In this document: in pieces, positions 7,006 to 13,621 of the stretch
Numbering within the stretch: position 1 is the first letter of the stretch
How the letters are laid out: every line of letters begins with the position of its first letter
DNA from: Pelagophyceae sp. CCMP2097
Taxonomy: Eukaryota > Sar > Pelagophyceae
Assembly: GCA_026770575.1 (NCBI GenBank)
Contig: MU657507.1
Span: 7,515-21,180 of the forward strand
Length of the DNA stretch: 13,666 bases
Direction of reading: 5' to 3'
Notes under the pieces: model-generated
Told to the model about the DNA's origin: nothing
Database searches by the model: none
What the model saw: the letters and a program-made list of their open reading frames with translations, nothing else
Translations under genes and position numbers: made by a program

Positions 7006-9084
7006 ATGCCACCGAAGAAATCGGGCTCGAAATCGGACCCTTTGGGGGCCCCAGGGGTCCCCGGGACCTCGTCCGGCGCCAGCGCCACGCGCACGCCGGC
7101 ACCGGGCCGGCCCAGCGCTGACGCCGACGCCGACGTGCCACCGCGCACGCCAGACGCACCACAGCACCCGGACGGCGACGACGACGCGGACACCGCGGAT
7201 TCGCCGCTGTCGTCCAACGCGGCGCGAAAAGCCATCGAGGCCGCTGCGCCGACCATCCCGCGCATTTCAAAGAAGCTGCTCATCTCCGGCGTACTCGCGT
7301 TTGACATCACGGGCTCCCCGCTCGGCGACAAGGCCATGGTGGCCAAGCTCCTCTTGCAGCTTGGGCTACAGGAGGGGTTCGACGGCCTCATCGAGAAACC
7401 GCCCAACACGGCGGCCATCGAGGCCAACGCAGACGCCGACTACGACCTCGGCGCGGCCCTCTTATTCCTGGCGCTAGCGGGCAAAGGCGACGTGGACTCG
7501 GCCGTCGCGTTCGTCCAGAACATCGGCCCGCGCCACGGCGGGACCGTCGTGCGCGAGCTGTACAACTCGTTCGTCGCGGGCGACGCCGGGGTGGATGCGG
7601 CCGCCGCAATGCTGGTGCTGCACGACCTGTCCCTCGAGGCGGCGGGACGAAGCGTAACCAAGCTGGTCATCACCATGCAAAAGGCGGTCAACGACTTCAA
7701 AACCGCCACGGGGCAGTCCATGCCCGCCGACGCCTTACGCCACTACTTCATCAAGGCGCTAGACTCGCCGACGCTGCAGCACCTGCGTGACGAGTTCACG
7801 CGCAAGGGCACTCCGCTCGGCGACATGAAAAAGGAGCTCTTCAACCTCCAGCTCACCAACCCGCTCAGCCTCCTCGCGTTCACGCCATCGCCGCAGCACG
7901 GCGCCGGCGCGGCTGACGTAGGCGACCTCGTCGCCGCGCGAAACTTGGTCTACCACGACACATCGCTGTGCGCGTACTGCGGCCACCCCGGCCACACGGC
8001 GCAGTCGTGCCGCAAAGCAATCGAGGTCAACTGGCGGCCGGGCTCGCCGCGCTCGTTCGGCTACATGCGCGAGTTCGGCAAAGGCGGCCGGAGTGGCGGG
8101 GCGTACTACACCGGCGGAGGGCGCGGCGGCGGTGGCGCGTACGGCGGCGGCGCGTACAGCGGCGGCGGCGGCGCGTATAGCGGCGGAGGCGGGCGCGGCG
8201 CATACAGCGGCGGCGGCGTCGCGTTCGGCAGCAACGGGCGCGGCGCGCACAGCGGCGGCGAGTTCGGCGGCGGCGGGCGCGGCGGCGGCGGCGGCGGCCA
8301 GCACTACGGCGACGGCGGGCGTGGCGGTGCCGGCGCCGGCAGCGGGGACGCGCGACTGCACGACGGCAACGCCCCCAGGATGATGTTGCTGGGCGCCAAC
8401 AGCTTGGACGACATGCAAAGGTGCGACCGGATCTTCGCCATGGCACCGCAACTGCTGGAGACCACGGTCGTCGTCTTCTACATCGACACGGGTGCCACAG
8501 AGCACACGGTGGGCGACTGCAAGGGCGCGGTCCACATCGCAACAGCCACCAGCGCCAACCGCGTCACGTGCTACGATGCGGGCGGCAACGCGCACGTCAC
8601 GCAGAGCATTATCACGTACCAAGGCACTCCCGTCGACACGGGCCGCCTGGTTGGCATCGAAAACGTGCACGTGGTGCCGTCGGTGAAATCGATCAAAATC
8701 TTATCAGTCCGGCGGCTCATGGAGAAGGGCACTGCGGTGATCTTCGACACGCACCCGCGCCTCGTCACGGCGGACGGCACGGTGTACCCGCTCACCAAGT
8801 TTGAGGGCCTCTTCGTGATGTTCTTCACGTCGGCAAACCGAGTCCTGACGGATCTCGAAAAGGGCCTCTCCGTCGAGCACGGCCAGGCGACGCCGACACC
8901 GTTCGCGCAGCCGCTGCACGTCGCTGGGCGCCGTGCAGCGCTCGTGCTGGCACGAGCCCCATGCAGCACGTTTGCACCGCGCAGGCTCCTCGTCAACCGC
9001 CTCTACATGGTGGCGCGGGAGCGCGACGCACGAAGCGCCGCGCCGGTCGGCGGGGCGCCGCCCGTGGGTCCCGACGACCTCTAG
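7006..9084 (+). CDS. Intact copia-type Gag-protease protein (692 aa), no integrase/RT
   Basis: This is the longest clean coding sequence of the window, with strong G/C third-position bias and no internal stop or shift. I chose ATG 7006 (MPPKKSGSK); upstream in-frame sequence lacks another ATG. Residues 1-75 form a Pro/Ala/Asp-rich tail. About 80-310 is a mostly helical Gag-like region (LQLGLQEGFDGLIEKPP, LRHYFIKALDSPTLQHL). A perfect CX2CX4HX4C knuckle, CAYCGHPGHTAQSC, covers residues 322-335. About 360-449 is Gly-rich with YSGGGG and RGG units, typical of RNA binding. The retropepsin motif YIDTGATEH has its aspartate at 494, and the copia-like KILSVRRLMEKG follows near 564. The C-terminal 80 residues carry no LWHRR pre-integrase signature. 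It is either a non-autonomous element's protein or a host gene derived from one. The protein would be expected to form RNA-containing particles and self-process. Confidence 0.85.
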   Translation: MPPKKSGSKSDPLGAPGVPGTSSGASATRTPAPGRPSADADADVPPRTPDAPQHPDGDDDADTADSPLSSNAARKAIEAAAPTIPRISKKLLISGVLAFDITGSPLGDKAMVAKLLLQLGLQEGFDGLIEKPPNTAAIEANADADYDLGAALLFLALAGKGDVDSAVAFVQNIGPRHGGTVVRELYNSFVAGDAGVDAAAAMLVLHDLSLEAAGRSVTKLVITMQKAVNDFKTATGQSMPADALRHYFIKALDSPTLQHLRDEFTRKGTPLGDMKKELFNLQLTNPLSLLAFTPSPQHGAGAADVGDLVAARNLVYHDTSLCAYCGHPGHTAQSCRKAIEVNWRPGSPRSFGYMREFGKGGRSGGAYYTGGGRGGGGAYGGGAYSGGGGAYSGGGGRGAYSGGGVAFGSNGRGAHSGGEFGGGGRGGGGGGQHYGDGGRGGAGAGSGDARLHDGNAPRMMLLGANSLDDMQRCDRIFAMAPQLLETTVVVFYIDTGATEHTVGDCKGAVHIATATSANRVTCYDAGGNAHVTQSIITYQGTPVDTGRLVGIENVHVVPSVKSIKILSVRRLMEKGTAVIFDTHPRLVTADGTVYPLTKFEGLFVMFFTSANRVLTDLEKGLSVEHGQATPTPFAQPLHVAGRRAALVLARAPCSTFAPRRLLVNRLYMVARERDARSAAPVGGAPPVGPDDL
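8083..8350 (+). repeat. Gly-codon (GGC) repeat tract inside the Gag-protease gene
   Basis: A GGC/GGCG-rich tract with recurring AYSGGGG and GGRGG codons. It encodes the flexible linker between zinc knuckle and protease. It is in frame throughout, which argues that the protein sequence has been maintained. Confidence 0.85.
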
Positions 9085-9410
9085 ACAAGGGTTCATTACG
9101 AAACAAATCCTCTCCTGGAACAGAGAAAAAACGACTTTCTCGAGGTCTCTGAGACGGCCAGCTTGATGAGAGTGTGCCTCCAGGGTGCATCAAGGCGACG
9201 TGACATCGCCCTGCAGTGTCATAGCTGCCTGGGGACAAGCGATAGTCGTTTTTCGTTTTTCGATTTCTCAAAAAGGTCGTATATCCAGGGGTTAGCTCGA
9301 CGCACCTACGAAGACGCGGGCTGGCGTCGTTTACCGAACAAAAGCAAGAAGTTAGGCGACCTGCAACACGTTTTTTTCCTTCGCCCAAGGATCGGATCGC
9401 TAAATATTTA
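9085..9410. other. Non-coding 3' flank of the Gag-protease gene
   Basis: Frames of 80-140 codons exist on both strands but have poor third-position bias and no motif. I see no polypurine tract followed by an LTR, no poly(A) run, and no copy of the 6860-6960 sequence, so the 3' end of the parent retroelement cannot be located here. T-rich runs near 9250 and 9370 are the only notable signals. Confidence 0.45.
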
Positions 9411-9643
9411 TTATATGGCGACAAAGTGACGGGCGTGAGAGTTACCTTCGCAGTGCTTTTCGGTAAACAGCGCGAGCCCGTGTATGTAGGCGCCTACGCA
9501 AAAATTAGAACCTTCCACGCTCTCTGGAGCTAAGTACAAAAAATACATATTTCGGCCACAAAAGTGCCCCTTGCTGCTTTGCTCACCCTCTGGATAGTGC
9601 AGCGCAAGCGCGCCATCCGCCAAGACGTACGGAGAATTTGTCG
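9411..9643 (-). CDS. Exon-like fragment, unknown protein, AT-leaning codons
   Basis: On the minus strand a frame open from about 9668 runs to TAA at 9413-9411. It reads like real protein: NSPYVLADGALALHYPEGEQ, then GHFCGRNMYFLYLAPESVEG, GAYIHGLALFTEK and HARHFVAI. A possible acceptor (ACTTCAG, ending at 9644) would make 9643-9411 a terminal exon; a weaker alternative is an internal ATG at 9623. Codon choice is mixed A/T and G/C at third positions, unlike the GC-biased genes nearby, which suggests a different origin or an old degenerating copy. I do not recognise the family, and no partner exon was found upstream. Confidence 0.4.
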
Positions 9644-9782
9644 CTGAAGTTACGATTTTGGCGATTTATTCCAGACGCTCTATCGACGTCGGGGACACTT
9701 GCAGATACCCGCCAGGGTCGCCCCAATAGCATGCGCCGTACCTCGTGGCCGTTCCAGCTTTTGTCAAAAATCGTTTGTTCAG

Positions 9783-10156
9783 TAACGAACCCCTGTCTCT
9801 ACTACCTTGAGAAACTTTTGGGCGAGGCCGACGACAAGTCGGGCACCGACACGATCTTGAACATCTCCGGCAGCCAGGCCGTCGAGGCGCGTGCGCTGTT
9901 CGATCCGATGCAGCCGGACGCGCACGGTGCCGCCGCGATGGCTGTCCCGGTGACGATGGCCTCCATCCGCGACGCGCTACGAGACGTTACCAACTCATCG
10001 CACGTCGGCGAGTACGACAACGCCTACAGCGCAACGTCGTTCGGCGCGTGCTTTCCAGTCATTACGGCGCCACCGCAGCCGGCCCGGCAGCGGCCGGCCG
10101 CGCAGCGGCCGCGCGGGTGGCCCAAGCGGATCGACCCGGAACTGCTGCACGCGCTC
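9783..10156 (+). CDS. Exon-like fragment, unknown protein
   Basis: The plus frame covering about 9788-10156 has marked G/C third-position bias and a balanced composition (LLGEADDKSGTDTILNISG, VTMASIRDALRDVTNSSHV, GEYDNAYSATSFGACFP), followed by a basic RPRGWPKRIDPELL stretch slightly reminiscent of an AT-hook. A pyrimidine-rich acceptor-like GTTTGTTCAG ends at 9782, so I place the exon start at 9783. Upstream codons of the same frame look non-coding. The right end is set where dispersed repeat X begins (10157), which may have truncated the gene. I do not recognise the family; it may be an exon or a fragment. Confidence 0.4.
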
Positions 10157-10198
10157 GTCTCCGTACTCTCTCTCTCTCCTAACACATTACCATCCACT
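10157..10198 (+). repeat. Dispersed repeat X, copy 2
   Basis: GTCTCCGTACTCTC, a CT run and CTAACACATTACCATC match copy 1 at 6860 almost exactly. Block Y is absent; a different sequence (CTCGCCTTCGATG) follows. Read on the minus strand the repeat supplies the last codons of a short frame (GEWMVMC then stop). Confidence 0.75.
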
Positions 10199-10310
10199 CG
10201 CCTTCGATGTCCGACTCCTCGAAGTCGTCGTCCGAGGTCTCGAGCTGCGCCATTGCGCGGAACGCGGCCTCGTTGCTGTCGGCGACGCTGGTCTCGTCGC
10301 GGGCCTGCAT
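10179..10310 (-). CDS. Short acidic-tailed ORF / terminal exon (43 aa)
   Basis: A minus-strand frame from ATG 10310 to TAG 10181-10179, also open further upstream, encodes MQARDETSVADSNEAAFRAM followed by an acidic stretch (SDDDFEESDIEGE) and WMVMC. Third positions are mostly G or C. ATG is preceded by GTGTCCCAG, an acceptable 3' splice site, so this may be a last exon. Its final codons and stop lie inside dispersed repeat X, implying that the repeat carries a gene 3' end or that the gene was truncated by it. Function unknown. It faces the 9783-10156 frame on the opposite strand. Confidence 0.35.
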   Translation of the reverse strand: MQARDETSVADSNEAAFRAMAQLETSDDDFEESDIEGEWMVMC

Positions 10311-10371
10311 CTGGGACACCGCCGCTGCTGGCAGCACCGACACGCGACTTCGAATTTGAACGCTCCGCGCG

Positions 10372-10730
10372 AAAGTGACACCAATTGGATTAAATCGCGT
10401 AGAGTGACACCGATTAGATTAAGAACAACGGCTTGGTGCTACCGATTCGCTTTAGTTGCATCAAAGTGACACCGATCAGGATTCTTCTGCACATTGCGAC
10501 ACCATCTGCATATAATACGTTCTTGCGCGACTCCATTGGGATTAAATCCGGAAAAGTGACACCAATGAGATTAAAATCAACGAAAGTGACACTGATCAGG
10601 ATAATTGCGCACATGGCGGCGCAATCTGCATATAATACAAAAAAGGCGACTCTATTGGGATTGAATCAGCAAAAGTGACACCGGATTAGATTAAAATCAA
10701 CGAACGTGACAGCGATGAGGGATTATCTCA
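10372..10730 (+). repeat. Tandem array, about 120-bp unit, GTGACACC motif
   Basis: The motif AAAGTGACACC(A/G)AT followed by GATTAAA recurs in pairs about 30 bp apart. Motif starts are 10372, 10401, 10463, 10553, 10583, 10672 and 10703, giving a higher-order period of 119-120 bp (10463 to 10583 to 10703; 10553 to 10672). Each full unit also contains TCTGCATATAATAC (10505 and 10625) and a conserved ATTGGGATT. The first unit is diverged. Short frames on both strands merely reflect the repeat. AT-rich relative to its surroundings. Confidence 0.85.
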
Positions 10731-10734
10731 ACAG

Positions 10735-10817
10735 ATTACCATCCACTCCCTCATACTGAGCTGGAGTGCTTCCGGTGATGGTAATGTGTTAGGAGAGAGA
10801 GAGAGAGAGTACGGACA
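10735..10817. repeat. Dispersed repeat X-Y, copy 3, fold-back arrangement
   Basis: ATTACCATCC plus block Y (ATACTGAGCTGGAGTGCTTCC, to 10773) is followed directly by block X in reverse (GATGGTAATGTGTTAGG, a GA run, GTACGGA, to 10817). ATTACCATC (10735-10743) and GATGGTAAT (10777-10785) form a 9-bp stem. In copy 1 the blocks are co-linear, so copy 3 has switched strand inside the repeat. Confidence 0.75.
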
Positions 10818-11146
10818 CGCTTGATACTCACTGTGCAGGCCTTGGCGAGACGGCGCCGCCGAGGAGGCGCCCTCGAAGACTATGACCAGGTTGCCAACGA
10901 GACTGGGACCCAGCCTGAGGGAGTCTGCCTGAGGGAAACCGTCAATTAACCGCCCTTCAGCCCCCAAAAACTGGCCGCACTTGAACCCACTTACCCCAAC
11001 GTCCCCGTGGATGCGGCTCGCCGCGGGGCCTCCCGACGCGCCGCGGCGCGCTCGCCCGGTGCCCCGTCCCAGAAAGTCGAAGCGGGGGTGTCCCCGAGAA
11101 AGTCAGAGTCGTCAACAAAGCTCAGTAACGTGGCCGCGCGGCTCCA
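10818..11146. other. Intergenic stretch, no supported gene
   Basis: A minus frame here runs through block X in the wrong sense and shows no motif. The plus frame from 10981 is Arg-rich and antisense to the gene at 11147-12114. The stretch probably contains the 3' untranslated region of that gene. Nothing else is recognisable. Confidence 0.45.
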
Positions 11147-12114
11147 TCACGGCGCCGGTTCGTAGTCGTCGTCGTCGTCGTCATCGTCCATGCCCGCGAG
11201 GGCGAGGAGGTCGACGGCCTTTGCGTCGACGACGACGCGGACGACGAGGTCGTCGTCGTCGGCGTCGAGGCCGTCCAACCCATCGAAGAGCGACTCGGAG
11301 ACGAGCCGCGCAACCTCCGTGGCCTCGCTGGCGCTCAGGTCGCGCAGCACCGAGAACTCGAAGACGCCGTGGACCTACAGACGGCTTCCGACCCGCGCAG
11401 GCCCGGCGGAGCCAGGCGGCTCACCGCCGACGCAAAGGGCCGCGCGTCCGGCTCGAGTGTGAGCAGGAGCCTCGTCGGCGTGCCAGCGCCTGAAATCATG
11501 CGTCGCGCGCGCCCCCCTGCAGAATGCGCATACGCACAGATGTAGACGCCCTCCCAGACAGCAGGCGCGAGGGCGTGGCGCGCGGGCGGCTCGTCGGCCT
11601 GGTCGCGCGCGGCCGCGTCGTTTGCCGGCGGTCGCCTCTGCAGCGCGAAGCGCGAGCACGACTCCAAGGGGTAGCCGTCGCCGTCGACGATTTCGCCAAC
11701 GAGCGTGACATTGTCGCCAAAGGCCCCGCGCAAGCCGACGGTGATCCAGCCCTCGGGCTGCAGCACCCAGTCGCCGGCCTCGAGGAGGAAGCGGCCGTTG
11801 GCGTCGGCCAGGTCGCCGCGAACCTTGAACGCGCCCGCCAGCGGCGGGCGCGTGGCCGACGACGCGCTCGCCGAGAGCAGGTCCGACACCGTCTCGACGA
11901 GGCGCTCGCGCCAGCCCGCGGCCGCGGCCGCGCGCGGCCGCGCGCCGGCGCCCGCGGCCGCCGCGCGCCGGCCGAGGCCGTTGACGGCCTCGCAGCGCGG
12001 CCCGTCGAGGGACGTGCACACCGCCTGGCCTGCGGCCAAGCGCAAGAGGCCCAGGGCCCAGAGGGCCGAGGCCGCGGACCGCACCGACGCGGGCCGTAGG
12101 CTGCCGCTCGACAT
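11147..12114 (-). CDS. Predicted secreted protein, two exons (305 aa), unknown function
   Basis: Exon 1 is 12114-11425 and exon 2 is 11374-11147; removing the 50-nt intron fuses two frames that each look coding, giving 305 residues. ATG 12114 gives a signal peptide: Arg-containing start, hydrophobic SAASALWALGLLRLAAG, likely cleavage near residue 30. An in-frame ATG at 12345 would add 77 Arg-rich residues and hide the signal, so I reject it. Residues 94-160 look beta-rich (LEAGDWVLQPEGWITVGLRG, DNVTLVGEIVD, ESCSRFALQR). Residues 187-237 carry WEGVYICAYA, LLLTLE and, across the splice junction, VHGVFEFSVL, resembling W-G-x-Y-x-C ... F-x-F extracellular beta domains (unverified). The C-terminus ends in a run of eight Asp and YEPAP. 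Strong G/C third-position bias. Probably exported or cell-surface; no enzyme motif is visible. Confidence 0.7.
11375..11424 (-). other. Spliceosomal intron, 50 nt
   Basis: On the minus strand the donor is GTGAGC and the acceptor GTCTGTAG. Both boundaries fall between codons. Its length is 2 modulo 3, exactly what is needed to join the upstream frame (ending FASA) to the downstream frame (beginning VHGVFEF). Without splicing the first frame ends about 20 residues later. Confidence 0.75.
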
Positions 12115-12540
12115 GCCGCGGCGCGCGACCGTCGCTGGGCCCGGACGACCGCGCTCGAGGCAAGGAACTCCCCCGCTGGAACGCCTCTTCCGGCCGGCGC
12201 CTTTAGCGTCGCGCTGGTCTAGTTCGGCTGGAATGATTTGATGATCGCCGCTCTTCCTCGTGCTCTTACGCTCTCGCCCGCGCCCTTCACCCGCGCTCCG
12301 CCCGCCCGCTTTCGTCCAGTCAGTTAGAAAAGTGAACGTCGCCAAAATTATCCACCTGAATTACGGCGATAGAGTATTACAAGAGCGCGCCGGGGGCACA
12401 CGGGAGACCCGACTTCGAGCGAAGGATACAGACAAATCCCATTGCAATGCCCACGTAAATAATTAAAAAAAATTAACTAATCGCTGAACCTTCAAATCCT
12501 CCTTATCTTTATTTTTATTTTTATATTTCTTATTGAGCTA
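12115..12540. other. Upstream flank of the secreted-protein gene
   Basis: This should contain the promoter and 5' untranslated region of the minus-strand gene starting at 12114. No TATA box or other factor site can be named with confidence. From about 12450 the sequence is AT-rich (ATAATTAAAAAAAATTAAC and a TATTTTTATTTTTATATTT run) up to the TIR element at 12541. No gene is seen. Confidence 0.45.
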
Positions 12541-13004
12541 CAAGGGGGATCGGTTAGAACCCAAAGGACTTACTGCCAACTGCAGTTTTCGTCGGGGGCT
12601 GTTTTACTCCTGTTGGGGCTGGTAGGGGATGTCGCGCTGAGACCCACGATGCCCGATCCTGTGGAAATTGTCTGTTAAAACCCGCATGGAACCGCCCCGT
12701 CACATAGCTAGAATTTCGATCCGTGAGGTCCTGCAGTTGGCAGCCAGGCCCGAACCTTTCCGATAGAGGAGGCAAAATCAAGTCAAAATCAAGGTAAGAA
12801 GGCAAATAAAGATTTTATCGAGTCCATTATATTGGGGGAAGCGCTTGTTCGCACCCTTGCAAGGCGCCCTCCACGCGGCTGATCATTTCACGGACACCCG
12901 GGGGGGTAGGGAAGCCCATAGCGACCACGCCCACGCCCGCGGGCGGCCTCCGAGAGCCAAAACTTTGCGTCACTTGAGACTGGTTTCATCGCCGATCCCC
13001 CTTG
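12541..13004. mobile_element. Non-autonomous TIR element, copy B (MITE-like, TA duplication)
   Basis: A 464-bp block with ends CAAGGGGGATCGG and CCGATCCCCCTTG, perfect inverted repeats, flanked by TA at 12539-12540 and 13005-13006. Most of its length is homologous and in the same orientation to copy A at 1139-1722; landmarks are GGCAAAATCAAGTCAAAATC, GCTTGTTCGC and CTTGCAAGGCGCCCTCC. It lacks copy A's extra segment and CAGTGC array. It has no transposase frame and no notable gene content. Confidence 0.85.
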
Positions 13005-13023
13005 TATTTCTTTTTTTCTTTTT

Positions 13024-13050
13024 TGCGGCCGACCAGATTCGAACCTGTGA
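13024..13050 (-). other. tRNA T-arm / Pol III B-box-like segment
   Basis: Read on the minus strand, ACAGGTTCGAATCTGGT is a near-perfect tRNA T-arm core containing the B box GGTTCGAATC, followed by CGGCCGC, where a 3' acceptor strand would be, and then A/G-rich sequence. No matching 5' acceptor strand (GCGGCCG) or D-arm is found, even after removing the adjacent TIR element. It could be a tRNA fragment, the 3' end of a tRNA-derived SINE head, or, on the plus strand, a former primer-binding site. It is not a functional tRNA gene. Confidence 0.3.
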
Positions 13051-13067
13051 CCAAAAACTTCTTCTAT

Positions 13068-13621
13068 AGAGACCTTCACTTTTTCTAATTAGAAACTGGT
13101 TAGAAAAAGTGAACCTCGGGGTTCAGGCGATACTTAGAAAAACTTTATGGAGTTAGAGCCAAGCCGACCGGGCTGCGCGCATCTCCTTCTCCGGCCGATG
13201 CGCCCCGCGCGCTCAGATCCGTCAGACTCGACGAAGGAAAATATAACGCACTTGCATTCAACGGCGAGTCAACGGCCCCCAATCGACCGGCCGCGGGCGC
13301 CTCGATGGAGGCCGCGGCACGATCGGCCGCCTCCCCCGCTTTGGCGGCGCGCCGGCACCGCCGCGCGTCGCGCGCGCGCTGCGCGGCGGACCTGGGCGCG
13401 CCCCGCCCACGGGCGTTCGCGATAAGTCCGATCAACCCTCTCTTTTCCTGTTATGCAAGGTCAGTTCGACGCAAATACACGAGTTTCTAACTAGTTTCTA
13501 ACTCGAATTTTCCAACTGCCAGGTAGAAATCTGGAGTTTCTAACCAGTTTCTAACTGGTTTGACGCAATTACACGAGTTTCTAACCAGTTTCTAACCAGT
13601 GAGAAAAAAGTGAAGGTCTCT
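13068..13621. mobile_element. Second TIR element (about 554 bp, possible TAT duplication)
   Basis: The left end AGAGACCTTCACTTTTT is the inverse of the right end AAAAAGTGAAGGTCTCT, and similarity continues inward with small gaps through TTAGAAACTGGTTAGAAA for about 40 bp. TAT precedes (13065-13067) and follows (13622-13624), a possible 3-bp target duplication of the kind made by PIF/Harbinger transposases. Subterminal GTTTCTAAC(C/T)AG units recur many times near the right end, and GACGCAA(A/T)TACACGAGTTT occurs twice. The central 13150-13430 is GC-rich and may be captured sequence. No transposase is present. Confidence 0.75.
13488..13600 (+). repeat. Subterminal GTTTCTAACCAG repeats of the second TIR element
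   Basis: AGTTTCTAAC recurs about six times as adjacent pairs, in two longer blocks beginning GACGCAAATACACG and GACGCAATTACACG. Such subterminal arrays are usual transposase-binding regions in non-autonomous TIR elements; binding here is inferred only. Confidence 0.75.

Noticed and set aside
7759..8670. 303-residue minus-strand frame
   Set aside because: Antisense shadow of the Gag-protease gene; the plus strand holds the zinc knuckle and protease motifs.
10414..10678. Short frames over the 120-bp array as genes
   Set aside because: They run on both strands and simply translate the repeat, with no start or composition support.
10372..10730. CRISPR array
   Set aside because: The units are diverged and about 120 bp long, with conserved rather than unique intervals, in a eukaryotic-looking context with no cas genes.
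12115..12345. N-terminal extension of the secreted protein to ATG 12345
   Set aside because: It would add an Arg/Lys-rich, low-complexity segment ahead of an otherwise good signal peptide starting at ATG 12114.
1139..13004. The two homologous blocks as 5' and 3' LTRs of one large retrotransposon
   Set aside because: Both copies end in inverted CAAGGGG-type repeats flanked by TA, lack TG...CA ends, and show no primer-binding site or polypurine tract at the inner edges.
13024..13050. Complete tRNA gene
   Set aside because: Only the T-arm and one acceptor-like strand are present; no D-arm, anticodon arm or matching 5' acceptor strand could be found.
13145..13435. Small proteins encoded inside the second TIR element
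   Set aside because: Ala/Arg-rich frames on both strands with no transposase motif; more likely captured or neutral GC-rich sequence.
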